Below are positions 31,431-40,069 of a DNA stretch of 64,000 bases, piece after piece. The position numbers and the translations under genes were made by a program. Within the stretch, counting starts at the first letter, position 1; each line of letters starts with the position of its first letter. The notes beneath the pieces were generated by a model. That model worked only from the letters and a program-made list of their open reading frames with translations. It was not told the origin of the DNA and did no database searches. Source of the DNA: Streptomyces sp. FIT100 (GTDB taxonomy: Bacteria; Actinomycetota; Actinomycetes; Streptomycetales; Streptomycetaceae); the NCBI RefSeq assembly GCF_024584805.1, contig NZ_CP075715.1:372001-436000 (forward strand), read 5' to 3'.

Positions 31431-31454
31431 GTGATATCATACAAGTGATATCAC
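31431..31454. promoter_or_regulatory. Double GTGATATCA(T/C) operator between the ABC operon and gntR
   Basis: GTGATATCAT (31431-31440), ACAA, GTGATATCAC (31445-31454). It lies 44 nt before the binding-protein start and 78 nt before the regulator start, fitting dual control by the GntR protein. Related sites are at 35552 and 35808. Confidence 0.7.
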
Positions 31455-31531
31455 TTCAATGGGTTACGCTTCGGTACGTCGCCGCCGACAACGGCAGGAC
31501 TCGAGGGCCCACCTCGCACACTGGAGGCCGG

Positions 31532-32293
31532 ATGGATTCGCTACCGACTGCCGCGCCCGCCGTCTCGGCTCTGCACGGCGCGGGCCGGCGACTCGGCCCG
31601 GCGGTGGTCCAGCAGCTCGTCGACGACATCGTGAGCCGGGTGTACTCCTCCGACAGGCCGATGCCGACCGAGGCCGAGCTGTGCACCCGCTTCGGTGTCA
31701 GCCGCACGGTCGTCCGGGAGTCCCTGAAGCTCCTTCAGGACAAAGGGCTGGTCCGGATCGTGCAGGGAAAGGGCACCCGGATCACCCCCTCCGAGGAATG
31801 GGACCTGATCGACGACGTGGTCCTGTCGTCCCTGGTGCGCCACGACTCCTCGCTGGCCATCCTCGACCAGCTGATCCGTGTACGCGCGGCGCTGGAGCGG
31901 GAGATGGCCGGAGCGGCAGCGCTGGGCGGCCGGACGGGCGCGGGCGGGATCCGCGCGGCGTACGAGGAGATGAGCCGGACGGTCGCCTCCCCCGCGGAGT
32001 TCGCGGTGGCCGACGTGCGCTTCCACGACGCCGTGATGCAGGCTTCCGGCAACCGGCTCGGACACGCGATCGTGACCAGCATCCACGACAAGGCCCGCAC
32101 GACCGGCCGCTACCACGGCTCCGCCACCCAGGCCACCCTCGACCGCACGCTCGACGAGCACCAGGCGATCCTCGAAGCGATCGAGAGCGGCGACACCGAT
32201 GCCGCCCAACGGGCCATGTACGCCCACATCGTGGACGCCTGGCGGCGGCGCCGCCCGGCTCCGGAGGAGACCACGCACCCGTCGGCGGGGTGA
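31532..32293 (+). CDS. GntR-family (FadR/FCD subgroup) regulator of the sugar island
   Basis: 253 residues. Winged helix-turn-helix at about 20-90 (MPTEAELCTRFGVSRTVVRE, SLKLLQDKGLVRIVQGKGTR), then an all-helical FCD ligand domain (about 105-240) with ADVRFHDAVMQASGN, the segment supplying Asp and His metal ligands in this family. FCD regulators typically respond to sugar acids or other carboxylates and release DNA on binding. ATG 31532 follows GGAGG. The site at 31431 and two related ones in the island are candidate operators. Confidence 0.9.
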   Translation: MDSLPTAAPAVSALHGAGRRLGPAVVQQLVDDIVSRVYSSDRPMPTEAELCTRFGVSRTVVRESLKLLQDKGLVRIVQGKGTRITPSEEWDLIDDVVLSSLVRHDSSLAILDQLIRVRAALEREMAGAAALGGRTGAGGIRAAYEEMSRTVASPAEFAVADVRFHDAVMQASGNRLGHAIVTSIHDKARTTGRYHGSATQATLDRTLDEHQAILEAIESGDTDAAQRAMYAHIVDAWRRRRPAPEETTHPSAG

Positions 32294-32310
32294 TGGACGC
32301 CTGGGCGAGG

Positions 32311-33035
32311 TCAGAGTACGTAGAGGAAGAGGCCAAGGGGAGTATCGCTGCCGCCCGTGGTGGTGACTTCGATGGCGACTGTGCCCGGCCCGTGTTGGGG
32401 GGCCAGGGCGACGATCTGCGTGTCGGACAGGACGCCGAAGGTGGCCGGGGCGCCGTCGAACGTCACACCCGTGGTCGTCGAGAGATTCACGCCCGTGATG
32501 GAGACGACGGTGCCGCCGGCAGGCAAGCCCGTCGGCGGGTCGAATCCTGTGGCGGTCGGCGGGTCCACGAAGCTGAACGACGCGTCGGCGATTCCGCCAG
32601 GGGTGGTGACGACCAGGGATACGGTGCCGGCCGCCGCGGCGGGCGTGAGGACCGTGAGACTACTGTCGTCCACCACCACAGGCATGGCGGCGGTTCCACC
32701 GAAGTCCACGGTCTCGGCGGTGCCGAGATTGCGCCCGGTGATGGTGATCGTGCTTGCCCCTGCCACCGGACCCGACGCGGGCGAGACGGCGACGACGACA
32801 GGCGGTGGGGTGTAGTGGAACGGCCAGTACCGCTCGTACCTCCCGGCGTGATGACGGTGGTCTCGACCACGCCCGCACCGGACGGGGAAACGACCTACAC
32901 CGACGTCGCTGAATTGCCCGTGATGGTGGCCTGCTTGTCCCCGAAGAGAACCGCGGTGGCGCCACCGAGGTTGGTGCCCGTGACGGTCACCGCCGTGCCA
33001 CCGCCGGTGGAACCCTGGTCCGGATCGATCGGCAT
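32311..33035 (-). pseudogene. IPT/TIG-repeat protein with an in-frame stop and a frameshift
   Basis: Starting at ATG 33035, the first IPT/TIG repeat reads STGGGTAVTVTGTNLGGATA and VLFGDKQATITGNSATSV, then meets TAG. Past it, VVSPSGAGVVETTVITPGG continues in frame. A frameshift near 32825 then separates it from the next repeats (ASTITITGRNLGTAETVDFG; GGTVVSITGVNLSTTTGVTF), which run to LFLYVL. IPT/TIG beta-sandwich repeats occur in surface or secreted proteins of Streptomyces. At least three repeats remain. Dead gene, unrelated to the sugar genes around it. Confidence 0.8.
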
Positions 33036-33226
33036 GTCCGCTCCCAGCCTCGGCCGGTCGAGTACATCACTGCTGGGGCTTCAGGCGCGTTGTGCGAGAC
33101 CCTCGGGACCGGCGGATCGCCTCAAGAGGCAGTGGTCACCACACCTGCATTGCAGGACGGGTTGAAGGGGAGATTCCCGGATTCCGGCCGGATCATGCAA
33201 AGGGCGGGAAGGCGCCGGCGCGCGGC
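33036..33226. other. Spacer between the IPT/TIG remnant and the enolase-superfamily gene
   Basis: No gene or clear signal is seen in these 190 bp. Confidence 0.5.
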
Positions 33227-34423
33227 TCAGCGGCTCACGTCCCGTCCCCCCGCGACCCGGTTCGAGGCGCGCGGGTGACCCTCCTGCACGAGCAGGCGCT
33301 TGCCCGCGCGGTCGGGGCGGACGTGCGGTCCTGCGGTCGTCGCTCCGTCCGGGGACAGCGCCAGCGCGGCGACGGCGTCCTCGTCGACCGCCAGGCCCAG
33401 GCCGGGGCTCTCGCCGAGGATGATGTTGCCGTCCTCGAAGTCCTGGTCGGCGTGCACCCCCACGGGAAAGGAAAGGTCCTGCACCTCCGTGGCGAGGTGG
33501 TTGGGGACGCTCGCGGCCGCGTGCGCAAGGGGGTTGGCGTTGTACGCGACCGGGCTCACCGGCAGGTCGAAGGCGTGCGCCAGGGTCGCCACGCGGAGGA
33601 AGTGCGTGATGCCCCAGACGCTGCCGGTCTGCACGACGTCGACGGCACCGGCCTGCACGAGCGGACGGACCTGTTCGAGTCCGGTGAGGTTCTCGCCGGT
33701 GGCGACGGCGGCCCGGACGGCGCGGGTGACCATGGCGTGCCCTTCCACGTCCCAGCGCCGCACCGGCTCCTCGACCCAGGCGAGGTCCAGCGACTCCTCG
33801 ATCCCGGCCACGTACGCGATCGCCTCCTTGCGCGACCAGCACTCGTTGGCGTCGAGCATGAGCCGGGGGGCACGGCCGCCGTCGGCCTCCGCGTAGAGCC
33901 GGCGCAGCAGTTGGAGGCGGTGCAGGTCCCTCCCCCGGTCAAGGCCGCCCTTCAGCTTGACGGCCCGGAAACCCCGGTCGCGGAATCCGCCGTGCAGCGC
34001 GGTCAGGCCGTCGTCGTCCAGGGGGCCGTCGAGGCCGGAGGCGTATCCCGGCACCACGCGGTCGCGGGCGCCGAGCAGGCGCCACAGAGGCGACTCGGCC
34101 GCCTTCGCCTTGAGGTCCCACAGAGCCATGTCGAAAGCGCCGATCGCACCGAAGGTGCTGCCGGCGTGGCCGGCCTTGAACACCCGCGCGAGCATGCGGT
34201 CGTACAGCGCGCCGACCCCGCGGGGATCCTCGCCGTCGATGGCCGGGTACACGTCGTCCAGTCCACGGTGCGAGCCGAGGCCGATGCCCGTGAGGCCCGC
34301 GTCGGTTTCGAGCAGGACGAGCGGCACGGCGGTCACGCCCGACGGCGTGGATCCGTTGGCGTCACCGATCGGCCGGCCCCACCGGTGCACGGTGGTCAGC
34401 GTGCGATACCCCGTGATGCGCAT
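33227..34423 (-). CDS. Mandelate racemase/enolase-superfamily sugar-acid dehydratase-like enzyme
   Basis: 398 residues. N-terminal capping domain (MRITGYRTLTTVHRWGRPIG), then the barrel with FRAVKLKGG (KxK catalytic segment), LMLDANECW (metal Asp), LAWVEEPV (metal Glu) and ATGENLTG (third metal Glu). The distal Asp-His dyad is not in its usual form: the strand normally reading like DIVQPDV is DVVQTGSVWG and the His position is near SPVAYNAN, so catalysis may rely on the Lys side. In sugar-acid pathways such enzymes dehydrate aldonates (for example xylonate, arabinonate, fuconate). ATG 34423 is behind GAAGGGCGGG. It lies downstream of the FAH-fold gene, separated by a 7-bp tandem repeat, probably in the same operon. 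Confidence 0.85.
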   Translation of the reverse strand: MRITGYRTLTTVHRWGRPIGDANGSTPSGVTAVPLVLLETDAGLTGIGLGSHRGLDDVYPAIDGEDPRGVGALYDRMLARVFKAGHAGSTFGAIGAFDMALWDLKAKAAESPLWRLLGARDRVVPGYASGLDGPLDDDGLTALHGGFRDRGFRAVKLKGGLDRGRDLHRLQLLRRLYAEADGGRAPRLMLDANECWSRKEAIAYVAGIEESLDLAWVEEPVRRWDVEGHAMVTRAVRAAVATGENLTGLEQVRPLVQAGAVDVVQTGSVWGITHFLRVATLAHAFDLPVSPVAYNANPLAHAAASVPNHLATEVQDLSFPVGVHADQDFEDGNIILGESPGLGLAVDEDAVAALALSPDGATTAGPHVRPDRAGKRLLVQEGHPRASNRVAGGRDVSR

Positions 34424-34524
34424 GTCCCGCCCTTCGTCTCCGCGCCTACCGGAGATCCGTCCGCCGGTCCGCCCGCCCGTCCATCCACCCATTGCCCTTC
34501 GGGCACCGCCGTGCGCCAGGTGAC

Positions 34525-34580
34525 GGCTGCTGGCTGCTGGCTGCTGGCTGCTGGCTGCTGGCTGCTGGCTGCTGGCTGCT
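34525..34580. repeat. Eight tandem 7-bp repeats between the FAH-fold and enolase-superfamily genes
   Basis: GGCTGCT x8, perfect (AGCAGCC on the transcribed strand), in the 186-bp gap of the presumed operon. The unit length is not a multiple of three, but the repeat lies outside both coding regions. Confidence 0.95.
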
Positions 34581-34609
34581 GTCCGGTTGCCGGGGCCACG
34601 CCCTTCCCG

Positions 34610-35518
34610 TCAGCGGGAGCCGGGGGGGGTCGCCTGGCCCAGCAGCCAGGACATCGCCTTCTTCCCGACGACCACCGGTGTGGTCAGCGCTCCGAGACCG
34701 GCGATCGCGATGTGGACGACATCGCCTTCGGCGAGGGTGAAGGGCAGGTCGGGAACCAGGCTGGTACCGGTCGCGAGGACGACCCCCTGGGGGAACTCGT
34801 CCGCCCGGAAGAGGTATCCGAGCAGGTCCGTCGGCTCACGGCGCAGCTGCGCGGTACTGGCCCGGCCCTGCCAGGCGGCGCTGCCGTCCCGCTCGATGGT
34901 GAGCTCCATGTCCAGCGCACGCGGGTCGGCCACTTCCCAGGCCGGGGTGATGCCGGGGCCGAGCGCGCAGGCGCCCAGGTAGGTCTTGGCCTGCGGGAGG
35001 TACAGGGGGTTCTCGCCCTCGATGGTCCGGGAGCTGACGTCGTTGCAGATCGAGTAGCCGACGATCTCGCCGAACCGGTTGGCCACGACCGCGAGTTCGG
35101 GCTCCGGCACGTTGACGGCGGAGTCCTCGCGCACGCTGACCGGGGCTCCATGGCCCACCACTCGCCAGGACGCGGCCTTGAAGAACAGCTCCGGGCGTTC
35201 GGCGTCGTAGACCCGGGCGTAGATGTCGGCGTCGTGCTCGCTCTCGTCCGTGCGCGCCGCCCGCGACCGCTCGTAGGTCACACCGGCGGCCCAGACCTCG
35301 GTCAGGCCGCTGATCGGAGCCAGCAGGCGGCGGTCGTGCTCGGCGAACCCGGCCACCGGGTGCTCAGCCGCCGCCTCCTCGACGAGGCGGCGGAACTCGG
35401 CGAGCGGGCGCTCCAGCAACTCCCCCGATTCGACGGGGAGCGGATGGAACCCCCGCTCGGTGAGCACCCCACTGCGGGTGACGTTTCCGTCCTCGAATCG
35501 GGCTCGCACGATCTGCAC
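34610..35518 (-). CDS. FAH-fold protein resembling 2-keto-3-deoxy-pentonate dehydratase
   Basis: 302 residues of the fumarylacetoacetate-hydrolase fold. Metal ligands are recognisable in [20 protein letters not shown] then [20 protein letters not shown], and [12 protein letters not shown]. The stretch [12 protein letters not shown] is what I associate with 2-dehydro-3-deoxy-D-arabinonate dehydratases rather than with true FAH. Together with the enolase-superfamily gene this suggests an oxidative, non-phosphorylative pentose route (Weimberg type): aldonate to 2-keto-3-deoxy acid to 2,5-dioxopentanoate. The sugar dehydrogenase and the final dehydrogenase are not in the window. GTG 35518 has AAGGAGG 7 nt away. 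A palindromic operator lies 34 nt upstream. Confidence 0.82.
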   Translation of the reverse strand: MQIVRARFEDGNVTRSGVLTERGFHPLPVESGELLERPLAEFRRLVEEAAAEHPVAGFAEHDRRLLAPISGLTEVWAAGVTYERSRAARTDESEHDADIYARVYDAERPELFFKAASWRVVGHGAPVSVREDSAVNVPEPELAVVANRFGEIVGYSICNDVSSRTIEGENPLYLPQAKTYLGACALGPGITPAWEVADPRALDMELTIERDGSAAWQGRASTAQLRREPTDLLGYLFRADEFPQGVVLATGTSLVPDLPFTLAEGDVVHIAIAGLGALTTPVVVGKKAMSWLLGQATPPGSR

Positions 35519-35551
35519 CAGCTGCCTCCTTCTCCGCCACGAGGGCAGCAA

Positions 35552-35567
35552 CATATGATGTCATATG
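35552..35567. promoter_or_regulatory. Palindromic operator CATATGA-TG-TCATATG
   Basis: Perfect 7-bp arms, 34 nt before the GTG of the FAH-fold gene. Its reverse reading ATCATATGACATCATATG resembles the sites at 31431 and 35808 (ATCATA followed by a second CATAT/GATAT half). Confidence 0.68.
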
Positions 35568-35807
35568 ATTGCACGTCAAGGGGCTTGTGCGGCTCACCCA
35601 TGCTCGGCGGGGACCCACTCGCGAGCGCAGTCCGCACTCGGCGCCGGACCCGCGACGGACATCACCGCCTCGACGGCCCGACTGGACTCCCCCGAGGTCA
35701 GGTTGGATTCGATCGGCGCCGGTGACCCGCCCCGGTCCGCCGACCCCGTCTCATAGGACAAGACGACGATTGCCCGGCGTTGTGACGCACGCTACAGTCC
35801 GCAGTCA

Positions 35808-35824
35808 TCATACGTCATATCACA
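35808..35824. promoter_or_regulatory. Operator-like ATCATACGTCATATCAC before the beta-helix gene
   Basis: It lies 13 nt before the GTG at 35838, just ahead of the ribosome site AAGGAG, and resembles the GntR-site candidates at 31431 and 35552. Confidence 0.6.
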
Positions 35825-35837
35825 CAAGGAGCCGTGT

Positions 35838-37904
35838 GTGAGAATGCGACGATCCCTCCCCTATCGGGCACGTGCCGCGGCACTCGGACTGGCGAGCGCC
35901 CTCTCTCTGCTCGGAAGCCTGATCTCGTCGTCGGCCGCGGAGGCCGCCGACGAGCGCGGCGCCGACGACGCCAGAGCGCCCGTCACCATCGTGGTGTCCC
36001 CCGATGGCACCCCGCCCCATGGCGCCGACGTCGCACCCGCGCCGAAGGGCGACCACCGCGTGGGCACCCTGTCCGCCGCCCAGGACCTCGCCCGCCGCCT
36101 GGCCGGCCGGCACGACGTCGTGGTGATGCTCGGGGGCGGCACCTACGACCTGCGCTCGCCCCTCCGTTTCACCTCCGCCGACGGCGGCCGCAACGGCCAC
36201 ACCGTGACCTGGACCAGCGCTCCCGGGCAGCGTGCGGTCCTCTCCGGCGGATCAGCCGTGAGCGGCTGGTCGCGCCACGACGCCGCGAAGAACATCTGGG
36301 TCGCCCGCGTCCCCCGGGGCACCCAGTCGCGCCAGCTGTACGTCAACGGCAAGCTCGCCCCGCGCACCGGCCTGCGTCTCGCGGCCGACAAACACGACCG
36401 CGGCGACCTCGTCTTCACCGAACGCGGGATCACCCTCAAGGATCCGGCGCTGGGTTACCTCAGCGGTCTGCCCAACCAGTCCGACCTGGAGATCGAGAGC
36501 GTCGGCTCGTTCACCGACCGCTACTCCCCGGTCGAGGCGATCCGGGGCAACGAGATCCTCATGCAGCAACCGGCGTGGGACAACAACACGTTCGGCTACG
36601 ACACGCTCACGGCGCCCTACGCCAGGGGCGCCTTGTACCTCAACAACTCCTACGCCTTCCTGAACTCCACCGGGCAGTGGTACCTGGACTCCTCACGCGG
36701 CCTGCTGTACTACCGCACGGCCGCCGGTGCCACGATGCTCGGCCTCGACGTCCGTCTCCCGCGCCTGGAGTCGCTCGTCCAGGTGGCCGGGACGTACGAC
36801 CGTCCCGTCACGAACCTGTCCTTCCGGAACCTGCAGTTCTCGGACACCACTTGGCTCGACCCGAGCAGCCCGCAGGGATACGTCGACCAGCAGAGCGGCG
36901 CCCATGCCGTAGGGACGTACGCGCGTCCCGCGGACGCCCTGAGCTCCTGCCAGGACGGCTGCCCGCAGTTCGAGGCGACCCGCAACGAGTGGCACCAGAT
37001 ACCGGCGGCCGTCCAGGTCTCCGCGGCCCGCGACGTCTCCTTCACCGGCAACACCTTCACACGCCTTGGCGACGTCGGTCTCGGCCTCGGCATGGACCCC
37101 AACGCCCATGCCTCCGGCGTCGGTTACGGTGCCGCGGAGATCACGGTGCACCGCAACGGCTTCACCGAGAGCGCGGCGTCCGCGATCGTGGTCGGCGGCG
37201 TGCAGCCCGACGCGCACCACCCTCGCGACGGCCGCATGGTGAACCACGACATCAGCATCGTCGACAACACGGTCACCGGCGTCTCCCAGGACTACAAGGA
37301 CAACGCCGCGATCCTGTCGACGTACACGACGCGGGCCACCATCGCGCACAACTCGATCTCCGACGTCCCCTACGACGGCATCGACATCGGCTGGGGCTGG
37401 GGCATCAACGACCCGGGCGGCAACGCCTACTACCGCGAGGCGGGGCTCTACGAGTACCAGCCGATCCACACCACGCCCACGACCTTCCGCGACAACGTCG
37501 TGAGTCACAACCTCATCCACGACACCAAGCAGGTGATGAACGACGGCGGCAGTGTGTACACGCTCTCGGCCAGCCCCGGCACCGTGATCGAGCGCAACTA
37601 CATCCACGACAACAAGGCCACCCTGGGTGTGCTGATCGACCAGGGCACCCGGTACGTCGTGATGCGGGACAACGTCGTCGTCGGTGCCTCGCGCTGGGTC
37701 TACGTCAATTCGGACGCCGAGAACCCCGACACCTTCAACACGAAGGACAACCTGATCACGGGCAACTGGTGGGACGTCGGCCCGGCCCGCAATCCGGAAG
37801 GACCCGGGTACAACAACCGGCTCCTCGACAACGTGCAGGTGACCGACGGTGTCTGGCCGGCTGGGGCCAGGAGGGTGATGCAGGAGGCCGGCGCGCGCCG
37901 CTGA
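35838..37904 (+). CDS. Secreted right-handed parallel beta-helix protein (glycosidase- or lyase-like)
   Basis: 688 residues. Signal peptide with RMRR start and hydrophobic core LGLASALSLLGSLISSSAAE, cleavage probably near Ala-Asp at 37. An early segment VVVMLGGGTYDLRSPLRFTS followed by VTWTSAPGQRAVLSGGSAVS GW is typical of large beta-helix glycosidases related to GH141 and similar families. Later come repeated right-handed beta-helix coils (VSFTGNTFTRLGDVGLGLGM, ISIVDNTVTGVS, ATIAHNSISDVPYDGIDIGW, VIERNYIHDNKATLGVLIDQ). GTG 35838 follows AAGGAG. As the only secreted enzyme of the island it probably releases the sugar taken up by the ABC importer. The exact activity is unknown. Confidence 0.85.
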   Translation: MRMRRSLPYRARAAALGLASALSLLGSLISSSAAEAADERGADDARAPVTIVVSPDGTPPHGADVAPAPKGDHRVGTLSAAQDLARRLAGRHDVVVMLGGGTYDLRSPLRFTSADGGRNGHTVTWTSAPGQRAVLSGGSAVSGWSRHDAAKNIWVARVPRGTQSRQLYVNGKLAPRTGLRLAADKHDRGDLVFTERGITLKDPALGYLSGLPNQSDLEIESVGSFTDRYSPVEAIRGNEILMQQPAWDNNTFGYDTLTAPYARGALYLNNSYAFLNSTGQWYLDSSRGLLYYRTAAGATMLGLDVRLPRLESLVQVAGTYDRPVTNLSFRNLQFSDTTWLDPSSPQGYVDQQSGAHAVGTYARPADALSSCQDGCPQFEATRNEWHQIPAAVQVSAARDVSFTGNTFTRLGDVGLGLGMDPNAHASGVGYGAAEITVHRNGFTESAASAIVVGGVQPDAHHPRDGRMVNHDISIVDNTVTGVSQDYKDNAAILSTYTTRATIAHNSISDVPYDGIDIGWGWGINDPGGNAYYREAGLYEYQPIHTTPTTFRDNVVSHNLIHDTKQVMNDGGSVYTLSASPGTVIERNYIHDNKATLGVLIDQGTRYVVMRDNVVVGASRWVYVNSDAENPDTFNTKDNLITGNWWDVGPARNPEGPGYNNRLLDNVQVTDGVWPAGARRVMQEAGARR

Positions 37905-37931
37905 GCTCGCTCCCCCGAGAGCAACTCACTG

Positions 37932-37974
37932 ATGGTCCAGACCTGTTGACCAATAGGTCTGGACCATTTAGCTT
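37932..37974 (+). promoter_or_regulatory. Chitinase promoter with inverted TGGTCCAGACCT operator
   Basis: ATGGTCCAGACCT (37932-37944) and AGGTCTGGACCAT (37955-37967) are perfect inverted copies. A -35-like TTGACC (37946-37951) lies between them and TAGCTT (37969-37974) 17 nt further on. TGGTCCAGACCT-type repeats are known from Streptomyces chitinase promoters (chitin induction, glucose repression) and resemble the DasR site TGGTCTAGACCA. Confidence 0.85.
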
Positions 37975-38031
37975 GGCGGGTACGCGTCACCCCCTCCTGG
38001 CATCTCCCCCACCGCCCGAAGGTGTGTGCCC

Positions 38032-39129
38032 ATGAACTCTGCGATCCGCCGTACCGTGCGCCTGCTCGGCGCCGCACTCGCGCTGGCCCTCGCCGCCCCG
38101 CTGCCGGCCGCCACCGCCTCACCCGCGGCCGCGCCTGCGCCTGCGTCCGCCGCCTCAACGGCAGCCGCTGCTGCCACCTGTCCCACGAAGCCGAGACCCA
38201 GCGGCAAGGTCCTTCAGGGCTACTGGGAGAACTGGGACGGTTCCTCCAACGGCGTCCATCCGCCGTTCGGCTGGACCCCGATCACCGACTCCCGTATCGC
38301 CGCCCACGGTTACAACGTCATCAACGCCGCCTTCCCCGTCATCCTCCCCGACGGCACCGTGAAGTGGGAGGACGGCATGGACAACACGGTGAAGGTGGCG
38401 ACTCCCGAGGAGATGTGCCAGGCCAAGGCGGCGGGCGCCACCATCCTGCTCTCCCTCGGCGGCGCCACCGCGGGCATCGACCTGAGCTCCACCGCGGTCG
38501 CCGACCGGGTCGTGGCCACGCTGGTGCCCATCCTCAAGCAGTACAACTTCGACGGCATCGACGTCGACATCGAGACCGGCCTGGTCGGCAGCGGCAGCAT
38601 CACCCAGCCGTCGGTCTCCCAGGCGAACCTGATCCGCATCATCGACGGCGTCCTGGCCCAGATGCCCGCCGGCTTCGGTCTGACCATGGCCCCGGAGACG
38701 GCGTACGTCACCGGCGGCAGCATCACCTACGGCTCGATCTGGGGCGCGTACCTGCCGATCATCAAGAAGTACGCGGACAACGGCCGGCTGTGGTGGCTGA
38801 ACATGCAGTACTACAACGGCAGCATGTACGGCTGCTCCGGCGACTCCTACCAGGCCGGCACCGTCCAGGGCTTCGTCGCCCAGACGGACTGCCTCAACCA
38901 GGGCCTGGTGGTCCAGGGCACCACGATCCGGGTCCCCTACGACAAGCAGGCCCCCGGCCTGCCGGCACAACCGGGCGCCGGCGGAGGCCATATGACGCCC
39001 GACCTCGTGTCCCAGGCGTGGCGGCACTACAACGGCGCCCTGAAAGGACTCATGACCTGGTCGATCAACTGGGACGGCTCCAAGAACTGGACGTTCGGCG
39101 ACAACGTCAGGGCCCTCCAGGGCCGCTAG
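38032..39129 (+). CDS. Secreted family 18 chitinase
   Basis: 365 residues. A signal peptide with RRTVR start and Ala-rich core (cleavage before about residue 45-50) leads into a single GH18 barrel beginning VLQGYWENWDG. The catalytic motif DGIDVDIE (174-181) has the acid Glu181; SLGGATAG is the preceding conserved strand; LWWLNMQYYNG supplies the YxN-like contacts; GLMTWSINWDGS ends the barrel. No carbohydrate-binding module. It hydrolyses beta-1,4-GlcNAc links of chitin outside the cell. ATG 38032 is behind GAAGGTGTG. Controlled by the operator/promoter at 37932. A strong hairpin follows the gene. Confidence 0.95.
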   Translation: MNSAIRRTVRLLGAALALALAAPLPAATASPAAAPAPASAASTAAAAATCPTKPRPSGKVLQGYWENWDGSSNGVHPPFGWTPITDSRIAAHGYNVINAAFPVILPDGTVKWEDGMDNTVKVATPEEMCQAKAAGATILLSLGGATAGIDLSSTAVADRVVATLVPILKQYNFDGIDVDIETGLVGSGSITQPSVSQANLIRIIDGVLAQMPAGFGLTMAPETAYVTGGSITYGSIWGAYLPIIKKYADNGRLWWLNMQYYNGSMYGCSGDSYQAGTVQGFVAQTDCLNQGLVVQGTTIRVPYDKQAPGLPAQPGAGGGHMTPDLVSQAWRHYNGALKGLMTWSINWDGSKNWTFGDNVRALQGR

Positions 39130-39166
39130 GTCGTATCCGAACCTCTGCAGCGACACCTGCGGTGAC

Positions 39167-39206
39167 CGATCCGGCTGTGGCTCGACACGGAGCCGCAGCC
39201 GGATCG
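39167..39206. terminator. Bidirectional hairpin terminator
   Basis: 17-bp stem with one wobble pair (CGATCCGGCTGTGGCTC / GAGCCGCAGCCGGATCG), 6-nt loop, between the convergent chitinase (ends 39129) and lipoprotein (ends 39215) genes. Confidence 0.85.
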
Positions 39207-39214
39207 CGCGGCGG

Positions 39215-40069
39215 TCAGCCGGTCCGTACCGCCGTGATCGTGAAGCGTTCGACCTCGGCGACGTGCCCGCCGGTGGATGCGACGACCGTGAGCACCGGGT
39301 CGCGGGCGCCGGAGAAGGACACCGACACGTTCCAGGGCTGGTCGTTGCCGCCCGCCGGAGTGCAGCACGCGGATGTGCCCAGGGGCGCTTCGGACGACGG
39401 CTGGCGCACCTGAACGCGGATGCTCTCGTCCACTCCGGAGATCCGCCCGCCGGCCATCAGCGGGGAGCGCACGGGCGACCCGTACGCGGGCGTGGTCAGC
39501 GAGAGCGTCGTGTCGTCGGTGCCCACGACCTCCCAGGGGGCGTCCGGGCCGGTGCCGAACCGTACGAGGTGGATCACCGCCGCGGTGCCGCTCTCGGGCC
39601 CCGTCGGTGCGACGCCGATACGGGCGTGCCGACCGCTGACCGTGCGGGAGGAGACCCGGTCGATCTCCGTGAAGCCCAGGTAGCCGCGTGTGAAGGACAG
39701 CGCGGTCTGGCCCGCGTCACGGTGCCAGGGCTGGTGGCCGCTCGACCGGTAGGCGCGCTCCCACGCCTGGGCCTGGGCGAGGGTGGTGAAAGGCCACACC
39801 GGCTGGAGGCTCCAGGAGCCCAGCGGTGGCGTGCCCTGAGGGGCGGGCGACGTCGGGGCGCTCGTGGCCGGCGGGGCGCTCGTCGGCGGCTCCGGGGATC
39901 GGGTGGGCGTCTTCGACTGCGACTCCGACGGCGGCGGCGCGGGCGCTTCCTGTCCGGTTGACCGCGATCCGGATGCGCTCGGGGACCCGCCGGAACCGCT
40001 GCAGGCGGTGAGCATCAGACAGGCCGCAGTCGCTGCGGCGAAGAGCCGGAATGGATGCCATTTGTTCAT
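39215..40069 (-). CDS. Lipoprotein of unknown function
   Basis: 284 residues. Signal peptide MNKWHPFRLFAAATAACLML with lipobox LTAC at about residue 23. Then a disordered Ser/Pro/Thr linker (25-75), and a beta-rich domain without a family I recognise (LQPVWPFTTLAQAQAWERAY; LSFTRGYLGFTEIDRVSSRT; VIHLVRFGTGPDAPWEVVGT). Two adjacent Cys (ACCTP) near residue 235. The start ATG 40069 follows GGGGCACAG. It would be anchored outside the membrane with its domain held away by the linker. Some actinobacterial stress or surface lipoproteins have this layout; no function is proposed. Confidence 0.75.
   Translation of the reverse strand: MNKWHPFRLFAAATAACLMLTACSGSGGSPSASGSRSTGQEAPAPPPSESQSKTPTRSPEPPTSAPPATSAPTSPAPQGTPPLGSWSLQPVWPFTTLAQAQAWERAYRSSGHQPWHRDAGQTALSFTRGYLGFTEIDRVSSRTVSGRHARIGVAPTGPESGTAAVIHLVRFGTGPDAPWEVVGTDDTTLSLTTPAYGSPVRSPLMAGGRISGVDESIRVQVRQPSSEAPLGTSACCTPAGGNDQPWNVSVSFSGARDPVLTVVASTGGHVAEVERFTITAVRTG

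Noticed and set aside
34525-34580. CRISPR-like array
   Set aside because: The 7-bp units are contiguous without spacers; likewise the 15-bp and 11-bp repeats at 26671 and 56221.
33092-35725. Very long open frame of 877 codons on the plus strand
   Set aside because: It is antisense to the enolase-superfamily and FAH-fold genes and has no family character; high GC leaves such shadows open.
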